Positions 1-7,084 of a stretch of 24,488 nt of DNA are shown in pieces; the first letter of the stretch is position 1; each line of letters starts with the position of its first letter. A program made the position numbers and the translations under genes. Source of the stretch: a virus; the IMG/VR virus record IMGVR_UViG_3300010354_000624, positions 1-24,488 of that record, one strand, 5' to 3'. The notes beneath the pieces are model-generated. The model saw only the letters and a program-made list of their open reading frames with translations, ran no database searches and had not been told where the DNA came from.

Positions 1-401
1 AATTCCCATCCCCTAGACTGTGCTGCTTCCTTTGCCGCTTTCCACTTGGCAGAATTGGTGATCCATGTTTGCATCTCGCAAATGTAGTTTCTAGACTGCC
101 GTTTTGGTTTTTTGGGTTGACAGCATTGTTTTTTCGGCTTGACCTCTATCAGCATCGTTTTTATCCCGCCTTCGGGGGTTTTCATCTCAACAATAAAGTC
201 CACGAAATATCTGTGCGGTTTCCTGTCAAGTGGGCTAATATACGGTATTACCACTTCTTCCGATCCCCACCGCAAAACACTCTGATTTGTATCGCAGAAT
301 TTCATAAACCTTCGTTCCCACATGGAGCGGTACACTATTTGCGTGGGATTACCCATGTACTTGGACGGATTGGTGGGAGAAAAATATCCTTTGTAGGGCA
401 T
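1..401 (-). CDS. 4: Head completion protein gp4, 3' end cut by window edge
   Basis: This gene reads leftwards and leaves the window after 133 codons, so roughly the last 15-20 residues are missing if it has the T4 gp4 length (about 150 aa). In T4, gp4 finishes the DNA-filled head before the tail joins. Seen: the start MPYKGYFSPTNPSKY, then YRSMWERRF, WGSEEVVIPY, RYFVDFIVEM and IEVKPKK. These follow T4 gp4 as I recall it (MAYSGKW, YRSNWEKFF, WGSETAVIPY, RYFMDIW, IEIKPKK). Glu29, Asp68 and Glu86-Val-Lys88 have the spacing of a PD-(D/E)XK nuclease core, so nuclease activity is an inference. A Lys/Arg-rich patch follows at 88-104. The start at 401 is chosen by homology; no clear ribosome site lies just upstream. 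An in-frame GTG (425) and ATG (446) would add hydrophobic residues absent from T4 gp4. The opposite-strand open frame at 69-461 is its shadow. Confidence 0.88.
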   Translation of the reverse strand, partial: MPYKGYFSPTNPSKYMGNPTQIVYRSMWERRFMKFCDTNQSVLRWGSEEVVIPYISPLDRKPHRYFVDFIVEMKTPEGGIKTMLIEVKPKKQCCQPKKPKRQSRNYICEMQTWITNSAKWKAAKEAAQSRGWE

Positions 402-409
402 TATAGATA
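402..409 (+). promoter_or_regulatory. Candidate T4-type late promoter box (TATAGATA)
   Basis: TATAGATA differs in one base from the T4 late -10 box TATAAATA and sits in the 38-base gap between gp4 and the gp48-like gene. Transcription would begin about 7-10 bases downstream, giving a leader of roughly 20-25 bases that includes GAGGA at 426-430 and then the ATG at 440. T4 late promoters have no -35 element and need the gp55/gp33/gp45 sliding-clamp system; whether this phage uses it cannot be seen here. The position is exactly where the plus-strand operon should start, but an 8-base near match alone is weak evidence. Confidence 0.4.
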
Positions 410-439
410 TGTAGAACAGTCCCACGAGGAAATACCTAA

Positions 440-1930
440 ATGGCATTACCCCCCATCGTAAAAGGCTCTCCACTCAGTCTGATTGCGGACACCAAGCAAA
501 CAGACGCGAACTATTGTTGGGCCACCAATTCCCCCCAAACAGGCTCCATAGTTGCACGGGAACTATTGGCTCAGAAGGGTCTAGACGACCCAACTACCAA
601 CAGTCTAGAGTCGTATTCTCCTGCCCTGAAGGGGTCTAAGGAAAAGCCTCCGATTATGAGGTATCCCACGGACATAGGAGGCCCGAGAAGCGAAATTCCC
701 CATGTAATGCAATTCAAGATTTATTGGAGATGGGAGAATCCCGAGTTCGCACAGCAGGCTCAAAAACTCAAGGCAGAGTCCGAAAGCACACTGAAAGAAC
801 TAGAGGACGCACAGACACTGATCGAAGACGGAAATTTCAACATGGTGGACATGATGTCCTACGGTGGGCTAGTTCCAAAATCACAACTCGCAAACGGGTT
901 GAACATGATTTTGAATCCTAGTTTTGTTGATCCTCAAGACCCGTCGAACAACAAGAATCTAGAGGAACTTCTGAACAACCCCGAAACCCGAGAAGAGGGT
1001 CGGCGTGTCATGGAGCGTAACCTCCGAAACGCAAATGATCGGGTAAACAGCATAGGCTCCGAATTTGGAACAAATATGTGGGGAGAAACCAACTTTGGAG
1101 CAACAGACATAACTCAGGACAAAACAGTTCTCAGCAACCGATTCAACCGATTGGTGAATCAGGCTACACCTCAAGGTTTGCAGGACGCACTCAGCAGCAT
1201 AGGACTCAAGCAGCGCGATCCTCAATACGATCAGATGGTATCTATTTACCTTCCTGTTTGCACCCGCATAAATGGAGAAGACGCATTTTCGTACACAGAT
1301 TTTGACATGAAGAAAGCCGCAGGAGCGGTTGCTGCACTGGCTAGTATTGGTTCGTCTGAGGGATTTGGTGACTTGGTTGGTAAAGTAGGAGAACTCAGTA
1401 AACAAGGAGCCGTGGCATATGCAACATCACTGGCGAAAGACAGTGCATTTGCTGGTGTCATTCCTGCGGTTACGGGATTGGTGCTGAACCCCCGAGTCGA
1501 AAAAATGTTTCAGCAGAAAGAAATTAGGCAATTCATATTTTCATGGGATTTCTATCCGCGAAACGAAGCCGAGGTTAGAAACATCAAAGACATCATCGAC
1601 ACATTTCGATACCATTCTCATCCAGCAAGATCAAGCGGTGATGTGTCGGCTGGTCAACTCTCAACCGATCCACAGATCATGTTGCGAGTTCCTGCTGAAT
1701 TCACTGTGAAGTTTTTGTCTTCTTCGTCCAATGGTTCAGGAAACGGATTCGTGGAAAACGAATACATCCCGAAGATTTCTAGGTGCGTGATCACAAACAT
1801 TGCAGTGGACTATACACCCAACGGTGTTTTCTCAACACTGCAAGACAACTCACCAACGGCATACACACTCACAATCACCATGTCTGAAGTCGCACAACTC
1901 ACACGCGAAGATGTGGACGGAGGCTTCTGA
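440..1930 (+). CDS. 48: Baseplate tube-junction protein, gp48/gp54-like
   Basis: Probable baseplate protein that links the hub to the first tail-tube ring, the role of T4 gp48 and gp54. Seen: a C-terminal module with FIFSWDFYPRNEAEVRNIKD at about residues 363-382, then DTFRYHSHPA, a segment ISRCVITNIAVDYTPNGVFS and an ending with TAYTLTITMSEV. Tube-like gp48/gp54 proteins share this order: an FxFxPRNxxEA stretch, a helix, a 'NYTP(D/N)G' strand, and 'PTAxxLxxxFxE' before a short tail. At 496 aa it is longer than T4 gp48 (364) or gp54 (320). The extra length is N-terminal, with a charged helix around residues 110-130 and an Ala/Gly-rich helix near 290-340. The ATG at 440 is preceded by GAGGA nine bases away. 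The stop overlaps the gp53 start as TGATG. I cannot tell gp48 from gp54 by eye; the gp48 name follows its place beside gp53. Confidence 0.66.
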   Translation: MALPPIVKGSPLSLIADTKQTDANYCWATNSPQTGSIVARELLAQKGLDDPTTNSLESYSPALKGSKEKPPIMRYPTDIGGPRSEIPHVMQFKIYWRWENPEFAQQAQKLKAESESTLKELEDAQTLIEDGNFNMVDMMSYGGLVPKSQLANGLNMILNPSFVDPQDPSNNKNLEELLNNPETREEGRRVMERNLRNANDRVNSIGSEFGTNMWGETNFGATDITQDKTVLSNRFNRLVNQATPQGLQDALSSIGLKQRDPQYDQMVSIYLPVCTRINGEDAFSYTDFDMKKAAGAVAALASIGSSEGFGDLVGKVGELSKQGAVAYATSLAKDSAFAGVIPAVTGLVLNPRVEKMFQQKEIRQFIFSWDFYPRNEAEVRNIKDIIDTFRYHSHPARSSGDVSAGQLSTDPQIMLRVPAEFTVKFLSSSSNGSGNGFVENEYIPKISRCVITNIAVDYTPNGVFSTLQDNSPTAYTLTITMSEVAQLTREDVDGGF

Positions 1931-2826
1931 TGTTTTTCAAAGAATTTCCGGTAGTTCCGTATCCATTTTATCTTGGAGACAACAGGCAATACGCAATCGC
2001 AAGAAACCTGTTGCGCCGAGTTGCGTTTTCGAATCGAATCAATGAAGAAGTCGCTTTCACCCTGTACGACATAAAAGACGGAGAACGACCGGAACACATA
2101 GCAAATCGACTTTACGGGAATGCCAACTATCATTGGATAATTCTTTTGGCAAATGATATTGTTGATCCGTACTACGGCTGGTATATGTCGCAATCGGTTT
2201 TGGAGCAGTATATCCAAAAACGGTATTCGGGAATTGCCCTGTATTTCACAGATTCATCGGGAAACTTTGTATATGACACCGAATTTGCAAGCGGATGCAC
2301 GCTGGAACAAAATGGTATCAGTCAGCCAATAAAGTTCCATCGGGATACTTTCTGTGAATTTGTCGTTGAGTCTCCGGTCTTTGGCATTGGTTCCGCGACA
2401 GTCCACAAGCCTAGTGGTTCTACTGCCGGAATATACATTCAAAAAACTCTTCCGTACTATCAGGGAGTTAACTATTTCCGTTTGGAACGACCAACAGGTG
2501 ATGCCGAAGGTGCCAGTGGCGCACAAGAATATCCCGTTGTCGATCCTATTTCCAAGCAAACAGCGGACTACGAAGAATATGCGGCAGTTCTTGGAAACAA
2601 ATACCCTCCTGTTGGTATCGGTGGAGCCACAGGCGCAACAGTAGAGTTTTGGGAAACATACATCGGAAAATACATGGGCGTTTCTGGCGACGAAATCAAT
2701 TTGTACTCCGTCAGCAACTACACATACGAACACGACAAGAACGAGAAAAAGAGAACCATCAGAGTGCTTAATCCTGCTTTCCTGAAGCAAGCAATGAAGG
2801 AACTCAAAGCAGCGATGGGAGTGTAA
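1930..2826 (+). CDS. 53: Baseplate wedge protein gp53
   Basis: T4 gp53 joins the baseplate wedges around the central hub. Seen: an N-terminal segment with LYDIKDGERPEHIANRLYGN (residues 45-64), YHWIILLANDIVDPYYGW (67-84) and an SQSVLEQYIQKRY helix (87-99). T4 gp53 has the matching features as I remember them: a 'YYIKGSPRPEELANAIYGNPQLYW' stretch, 'LLMCNDNYDPYYGW' and a following helix. This part has the look of a LysM-like fold. The protein is 298 aa against 196 in T4. The extra sequence is a Gly/Ser/Thr-rich middle region at about 100-235, and the end returns to a charged helix (NEKKRTIRVLNPAFLKQAMK). The start overlaps the upstream stop (TGATG), and GGAGG at 1920-1924 is its ribosome site. 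In T4, genes 4 and 53 are also neighbours. Confidence 0.9.
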   Translation: MFFKEFPVVPYPFYLGDNRQYAIARNLLRRVAFSNRINEEVAFTLYDIKDGERPEHIANRLYGNANYHWIILLANDIVDPYYGWYMSQSVLEQYIQKRYSGIALYFTDSSGNFVYDTEFASGCTLEQNGISQPIKFHRDTFCEFVVESPVFGIGSATVHKPSGSTAGIYIQKTLPYYQGVNYFRLERPTGDAEGASGAQEYPVVDPISKQTADYEEYAAVLGNKYPPVGIGGATGATVEFWETYIGKYMGVSGDEINLYSVSNYTYEHDKNEKKRTIRVLNPAFLKQAMKELKAAMGV

Positions 2827-2829
2827 ATT

Positions 2830-4173
2830 ATGCCAGACATGCACGGCAGCGACATAACCAAGGCAGGAGATTACAAGATCAGTAAAATGGTCTTGAAGTC
2901 CGGCATCAACGAAAAGTATGTTGATATCCGTGGACTGTACACCAACTTTGAAGTGTTTGAGGACATGTTTTCTCCGTACATCACCGCAAAGATATACATG
3001 ATTGATTCGGTGAATCTGCCTGAGCAGTTACCGATCCGAGGTCAAGAAACCCTTGAACTAGAGTTTGTAACGGATTTTTCCGAAGTGAAACCCGTGAAAA
3101 AGACATTCAAGGTGTACAAGATAGACAGTCAGATCATAGACGACAACGGCAGAGGACAGGAATATGTGCTGCACCTCATCAGTGAGGGTGGTTACTTCAA
3201 CTACACCGAAAGGTGCGGGTATTCTGTGAAGGGAAAGGTGTCAGAAATGGCACAAGAAATATTTAAGAAGCACTTCCCGGAGTATTTGTGGAAAGACAAA
3301 CTGGACATAGAACAAACAGCCGACAACTTTTCTTTTGTCCTTCCGTGGGGATACAGTCCTTTCAAGGCACTTACTTGGCTTGCCAGAAAAGCAGTCGTTG
3401 GAGTGGACACAGACTACTCTCCCTTTTTCTTTTATGAAAGCATGGATGGATACAAGTTCAAGAGCCTGAACAAGATCATAGAGGACGGAGAGAAGTTCAA
3501 GGACAAATACTATTTCGTAAAAAGCAATGTAAACAGAAATATCGAAAACAATGAGGGGTCTGGCATAAAGACCGGAAGTGCATCCAAACTTCCAAGCATG
3601 TACCATCGCATACAGAGTCTGAAAGAGGATATGCGATTTGACATGATTGAAAACATAGGTTCGGGTGTGATTGGCTCTCATATGACCGTTCACGACATGA
3701 TGCGGAAGGAAAAAAGAGAGTACTATTTCAAGGAATCTGACATCTTTGAAAAGGTCAAGAAGATCGGAAAGAATCCACATTACATAAAGAGTGACACCAA
3801 AGAGAGCAACGAATTTTTCGAAAAGAGCAATTCAGCATATTTCTTCGTGCCATTTACTCCATACACGGTGTTCACGGACTCTAATCAGATTACCGACAAC
3901 TCTAGGGTGGAGGAGTATTTCCTGAACCGGAAGTACATGGTCAACACCATGCTTACGCAAAAACTTGTCGTGGAGATTTACGGCGACAGTGAAAAGCGAG
4001 TGGGACAACTGATGGAGGTGTTTGTCCCGAAGGTTGCTGCGGATGGTCACCTTTTAGATGAACCGGAAGACAAAAACCTGAGCGGAGACTACATCATCAC
4101 ATCAATATGTCATCGGTTTGGCAAGAAGTACGCTTGTCGCATGGAACTGTCTCGTAATTGCATGGGAGTATGA
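2830..4173 (+). CDS. 27: Baseplate hub protein, gp27-like
   Basis: Probable trimeric hub ring that carries the gp5 spike, equivalent to T4 gp27 (391 aa) and to the first half of type VI secretion VgrG. Seen: a beta-rich N-terminus with a membrane-facing style opening (ISKMVLKSG...YVDIRGLYTNFEVFEDMFSP), IYMIDSVNLPEQLPIRGQE, an FKVYKIDSQ strand, and a helical middle with KALTWLARKAV. The C-terminal beta strands end in GDYIITSICHRFGKKYACRM, typical of the last strand set of gp27/VgrG hub domains. Sequence identity to T4 gp27 is low, so the call rests on this pattern, the size (447 aa) and its position directly before gp5. GGGAG at 2817-2821 precedes the ATG. The stop lies two bases before the gp5 start. 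Confidence 0.8.
   Translation: MPDMHGSDITKAGDYKISKMVLKSGINEKYVDIRGLYTNFEVFEDMFSPYITAKIYMIDSVNLPEQLPIRGQETLELEFVTDFSEVKPVKKTFKVYKIDSQIIDDNGRGQEYVLHLISEGGYFNYTERCGYSVKGKVSEMAQEIFKKHFPEYLWKDKLDIEQTADNFSFVLPWGYSPFKALTWLARKAVVGVDTDYSPFFFYESMDGYKFKSLNKIIEDGEKFKDKYYFVKSNVNRNIENNEGSGIKTGSASKLPSMYHRIQSLKEDMRFDMIENIGSGVIGSHMTVHDMMRKEKREYYFKESDIFEKVKKIGKNPHYIKSDTKESNEFFEKSNSAYFFVPFTPYTVFTDSNQITDNSRVEEYFLNRKYMVNTMLTQKLVVEIYGDSEKRVGQLMEVFVPKVAADGHLLDEPEDKNLSGDYIITSICHRFGKKYACRMELSRNCMGV
4164..4168 (+). promoter_or_regulatory. Ribosome binding site that sets the gp5 start
   Basis: GGGAG lies six bases before the ATG at 4175. The reading frame is open further upstream to an ATG at 4118, but that would overlap the end of the hub gene by 56 bases and add 19 residues with no counterpart before the OB fold. 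The site supports the shorter form. Confidence 0.6.
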
Positions 4174-4174
4174 A

Positions 4175-5278
4175 ATGAGAGAATTTGCAGGCAAAGAAGG
4201 ATTTTTCTGGTGGCATGGAGTGGTGGAGGATGTTGGTGATCCTCTCATGCTTGGGCGGTGTCGTGTTCGCATATTCGGATACCACTCGGACGATTTGATT
4301 GAATTGCCTACGGAGGATTTGCCGTGGGCATACCCCATGCAGCCTATAACAAGTGCTGCTCTTTCGGGAATAGGAACATCTCCCACCGGACTTCTTGTTG
4401 GTTCTCATGTTTTTGGTTTTTTTCGAGATGACGAAGAGGGGCAAGACCCTGTTGTGTTGGGTTCTTTCGGCGGAATTCCTGCAAAGAACCCGGACAAAGA
4501 GAAGGGGTTTTACGATGCTTCAAACAGGTATCCTCCGACACAGGAAGGTGTTGACGAAAAAAAATATCCGATAGGAGTGTCCATAGCAGATGAACAAGAC
4601 ACAAACCGATTGGCTAGGAATGATTCTCCTGATTTGATTCAGCAGACAGTCGTTGGGTTTAAAAAGGCATCACTGAAGCAAAACATAAAGAGTGTGCCGG
4701 ATATGAAGAGTAGGACAGAGTGGAGCGAACCGCCGACCCCATATGCTGCTGTGTATCCTAAAAACCATGTTCGGTACACCGAAAGCGGTCATGTTCAAGA
4801 GTTTGATGACACTCCCGGTGCAGAGAGAATACACACTCTACACAAATCAGGTTCGTTCACGGAGGTGGGAAACGGATGGACAGACAGCGGTGATCCAGAC
4901 GGAACAAAAGTTGAAAAAATTGTTGGAAACGGGTATGAGATTTGTCTTGGCGACAAGATGGTATACATCGCAGGCTCGGTTGGTTTGAACCTTGTTGTTG
5001 ACGGGGCTGTAAATCTGACCATAGGCGGTGGAGCAAATATTCAGGTGAGTGGTGATGCTAATATATTGGCTAAGAACAATATCAGCCTGCAATGTGAGGG
5101 AGACTTCAAGGCATCAGCAAACAAGATGGAGTTTTTCTCTGCTGGCGATGTGGGGTTCTCAGGAAAATCCGTATCGTTTATAACAGATGGTGGTGTCATG
5201 GTGGTATCTCAATCGGGACGGGTAGAAATCAATTCAGGCGAACCAACGGTAAGACCAGCCAAGGTCAATGTTCAGTAA
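4175..5278 (+). CDS. 5: Baseplate spike protein gp5, lysozyme domain absent
   Basis: Trimeric spike below the hub that punctures the outer membrane. Seen in order: an N-terminal OB fold (about 1-105) with WHGVVEDVGDPLMLGRCRVR, LPTEDLPWAYPMQPITSAAL, SGIGTSPTGLLVGSHVFGFF and VVLGSFGGI, all close to T4 gp5; a linker (106-190) with a conserved-looking GFYDASNRYP; a segment YTESGHVQEFDDTPGAERIH (201-220), again as in T4; and a C-terminal beta-helix (about 255-355) in eight-residue steps such as LTIGGGAN, IQVSGDAN and ILAKNNIS. T4 gp5 (575 aa) has a lysozyme domain between linker and helix. Here only about 85 residues separate OB fold and helix entry, and no lysozyme catalytic pattern is visible. 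At 367 aa it is a pure spike. A run of eight A (4557-4564) lies in the linker without breaking the frame. Confidence 0.92.
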   Translation: MREFAGKEGFFWWHGVVEDVGDPLMLGRCRVRIFGYHSDDLIELPTEDLPWAYPMQPITSAALSGIGTSPTGLLVGSHVFGFFRDDEEGQDPVVLGSFGGIPAKNPDKEKGFYDASNRYPPTQEGVDEKKYPIGVSIADEQDTNRLARNDSPDLIQQTVVGFKKASLKQNIKSVPDMKSRTEWSEPPTPYAAVYPKNHVRYTESGHVQEFDDTPGAERIHTLHKSGSFTEVGNGWTDSGDPDGTKVEKIVGNGYEICLGDKMVYIAGSVGLNLVVDGAVNLTIGGGANIQVSGDANILAKNNISLQCEGDFKASANKMEFFSAGDVGFSGKSVSFITDGGVMVVSQSGRVEINSGEPTVRPAKVNVQ

Positions 5279-5287
5279 GGAGGCAGC

Positions 5288-5554
5288 ATGGGGAGGGTAT
5301 GCAGGGCTAACATAGATACAGCGGGAGGAATTATTTTGGAGGGAAGCAGAACGGTATTGATTGACGGGTTTCCTGTTGCTCTTGAGGGAAATAGGATAGA
5401 GGATCACGGAACGGGAGAACACGACAACGCAATTGCCGTAAACGGAACTCCACGACTCATCATAGACGGAATTCCCGTCATAGTGGAAGGCATAAGCAAG
5501 GGATCGTGCGGTCATCCGGCAGTGTCTTCCTCTTCATCGGTTTTTGCAAACTAA
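5288..5554 (+). CDS. 5.4: PAAR-repeat spike tip protein (T4 gp5.4 type)
   Basis: Small protein that sharpens the end of the gp5 beta-helix, as in T4 gp5.4 and type VI secretion PAAR proteins. Seen: 88 aa, short repeated hairpins (ILEGSRTVLIDGFPVALEGN and LIIDGIPVIVEGISKG), a GEHDNAIAVNGTP turn, and GSCGHPAV near the end, the usual place of the PAAR-type motif. Cys5, His40, His45, Cys74 and His76 are candidate ligands for the tip metal ion; family members use His and Cys, but which of these bind cannot be decided by eye. A strong ribosome site AAGGAGG (5277-5283) overlaps the gp5 stop. The position immediately after gp5 fits this role. Confidence 0.87.
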   Translation: MGRVCRANIDTAGGIILEGSRTVLIDGFPVALEGNRIEDHGTGEHDNAIAVNGTPRLIIDGIPVIVEGISKGSCGHPAVSSSSSVFAN

Positions 5555-5559
5555 AGGAA
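5553..5559 (+). promoter_or_regulatory. Ribosome binding site that sets the next start at 5565
   Basis: AAAGGAA lies five bases before ATG 5565. An earlier in-frame ATG at 5544 would overlap the PAAR gene and place this site inside the coding region, so 5565 is preferred. Confidence 0.6.
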
Positions 5560-5564
5560 TCCTA

Positions 5565-6413
5565 ATGGCAGATGTAGGCCCAACACCAGAGTGCCCGTGC
5601 AAAGCAGCCCTTTCTGACGAGAGGAAGAATGCTCTTAATTGGGGTCGGAACAATCCTGTTTTTCAGAACCCCATGCTTGATCGTATTAGCAACGCGCAAG
5701 GAGCGTTTGCTGATTCCAAGGCAAAGGTAGACAGTATCATTGGAGCATTGGGTGCGCTTCCGGGCGCACAGGTTGGTCAATTGCAGCAATTGTCCAACAC
5801 GGTTGGAAACATGCAAGGCATACTATCCAACTACGCAAACGAATCAAACAGGCTTTCGGGTCTACCATTTACCGGAAGTGGCCCTGATTTGCTGTCATTG
5901 GTAAGCACAGTTGGTGCTGCCATCAATTTTCAGTGCGCTTTAGGAATAGAAGGTCTAGATGTTGGATTGGGTATCGGACTGATGATGGAAGACGGCAAAT
6001 TAAAACTCAATGTTGCTCTGAATGTACAAGCGGATTTGAGCCGGATACTAGACCAAATTGACACTAACGGTGCAGTAGGAGATATTATGAATAAGGTTAA
6101 CAGCCTAGCAGCGGATATTGGAAATGCGGTTACCGCTATCAATAATGTTGCGGGTGAAATCAATCAAGCACTTGCAGAAGTAAGCAAATTGTACGATGAT
6201 GCCTTGAATTTCATATCGCAATTCACAAGCATCAATTTTGCAATAGATTTTTCGAATGACCCCTGCACGAAGTTTGGTGTAGGCTTTCAGCAAGGAATAC
6301 TGAATCCGGCATTCATAGATCAGGCACGAGCAGCAAATCCTCTTAATCGCGCACAGAACCCCGGATTTGGAGGATTCCCGAGCGGCGGTGGGTTCGGGAG
6401 TACATTTCGATGA
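5565..6413 (+). CDS. Unrecognised 282-aa protein in the spike region
   Basis: I do not recognise this protein. Seen: a Cys-Pro-Cys at residues 10-12, then long helical stretches rich in Ala, Asn, Gln and Gly (about 30-105), a short hydrophobic part (LGIEGLDVGLGIGLMMEDG, about 125-145) followed by likely strands (KLKLNVALNV), more helix with heptad-like spacing (about 155-225), a second Cys region (NDPCTKFGVGF) and a Gly/Phe/Pro-rich end (PGFGGFPSGGGFGSTFR). There is no signal peptide and no clear membrane helix. Its place between the PAAR tip and the wedge genes, and its expression in the same operon, suggest a virion or assembly protein. A hub-associated or spike-delivered role is a guess. 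The stop overlaps the next start as ATGA, which suggests translational coupling. Confidence 0.72.
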   Translation: MADVGPTPECPCKAALSDERKNALNWGRNNPVFQNPMLDRISNAQGAFADSKAKVDSIIGALGALPGAQVGQLQQLSNTVGNMQGILSNYANESNRLSGLPFTGSGPDLLSLVSTVGAAINFQCALGIEGLDVGLGIGLMMEDGKLKLNVALNVQADLSRILDQIDTNGAVGDIMNKVNSLAADIGNAVTAINNVAGEINQALAEVSKLYDDALNFISQFTSINFAIDFSNDPCTKFGVGFQQGILNPAFIDQARAANPLNRAQNPGFGGFPSGGGFGSTFR

Positions 6414-7084
6414 TTTTGGGAGATGACCCCGGTTCAGGGGCTGGTATGCTCAAAGACTTTATTTTTCATTTTGGAGAACTTGCTGGTGCGCTGGTTTTTG
6501 GAATGCTGATAGGGGTGGTGTCTATCATCAAGAAAAACAAAATAATGGACAAGTGGTCTGCTAAAACCGAAGCATCCAAGATTACAGCACACACGCGAGT
6601 ACACGAAAGCCTAACAGAACTCCGCGTCATGGTTCGTGCAGGCAGGGCACTTATATTTCAGTATCACAACGGCGGCAAGTTTGCAGACGGAACTTCAATA
6701 AAGAGGTTTTCAGTTACTCACGAATCGTGTTCCACGGGAATAATGAGCATGATGATGGAATCTCAGGATGTGTTGTTGACTCGTTACATGGAACTCATAT
6801 CGCTTATAGACGAAAAGCCAAATAAAATCATTGCGGTTTCTAGCCTACCCGACTGCTCGTTCCGTTCAATTCTTGAGATAAATAATGTCGTGTATTTTTC
6901 GGTTGGAAGCCTTAAGTGCGAGGACGGGCTTACACCTATGGGATTTGTGTGCTGTCATTGGTGTGATGTTACGGAGTTGGACAAATTGCACGAAGAAGGC
7001 TTTGACGATGATGCCTTGCAGGATGTCATAAGGAACAGTATCCATACCATCAATAACCATCTGATACACACGAAAACCACCTAA
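6410..7084 (+). CDS. Membrane-anchored protein with GAF-like domain
   Basis: Seen: a short N-terminus, one hydrophobic helix at about residues 19-40 (LAGALVFGMLIGVVSII) followed by KKNK, a charged helix with HESLTELRVMVRAGRALIFQ (66-84), then YHNGG (85-89), FADGTSIKRFSVTHES (91-106) and a later strand pattern VVYFSVGSL ... MGFVCCHW (160-184). The 'helix, ALIFQYHNG, F-x-T-HE' order resembles a family of bacterial and phage proteins with a GAF-type fold, as far as I can recall; the match is to a pattern, not a verified hit. Positive charges after the helix suggest an N-out, C-in membrane protein with the domain in the cytoplasm. Cys181, Cys182 and Cys185 form a small cluster. GGGAG at 6396-6400 supports the ATG at 6410; Met13 is an alternative start. 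A membrane protein inside a baseplate operon is unusual. Function unknown. Confidence 0.75.
   Translation: MILGDDPGSGAGMLKDFIFHFGELAGALVFGMLIGVVSIIKKNKIMDKWSAKTEASKITAHTRVHESLTELRVMVRAGRALIFQYHNGGKFADGTSIKRFSVTHESCSTGIMSMMMESQDVLLTRYMELISLIDEKPNKIIAVSSLPDCSFRSILEINNVVYFSVGSLKCEDGLTPMGFVCCHWCDVTELDKLHEEGFDDDALQDVIRNSIHTINNHLIHTKTT

Noticed and set aside
402-446. Longer gp4 forms starting at GTG 425 or ATG 446 (minus strand)
   Set aside because: They add up to 15 hydrophobic residues not present in T4 gp4, and the ATG form would run past the divergent start codon; MPYKG at 401 aligns with the T4 start.
69-461. Open frame of 130 aa on the plus strand at the left edge
   Set aside because: It lies almost wholly over the gp4 gene on the minus strand, has no family resemblance, and overlaps the start of the gp48-like gene.
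2254-2844. Antisense open frame of 196 aa over gene 53
   Set aside because: Cys/Phe-rich composition with no recognisable domain, fully opposite a well-supported gene.
4118-4174. Upstream start for gp5
   Set aside because: It would overlap the hub gene's conserved end; GGGAG at 4164-4168 favours ATG 4175, which also matches where the T4 OB fold begins.
4557-4564. Run of eight A in gp5 as a slippage or frameshift site
   Set aside because: Conserved gp5 sequence continues in the same frame on both sides, and no useful product appears in another frame.
6877-6884. GATAAATA as an internal late promoter before gene 25
   Set aside because: It is one base off the T4 box but lies about 200 bases upstream within coding sequence in a tightly coupled operon; chance is likely.
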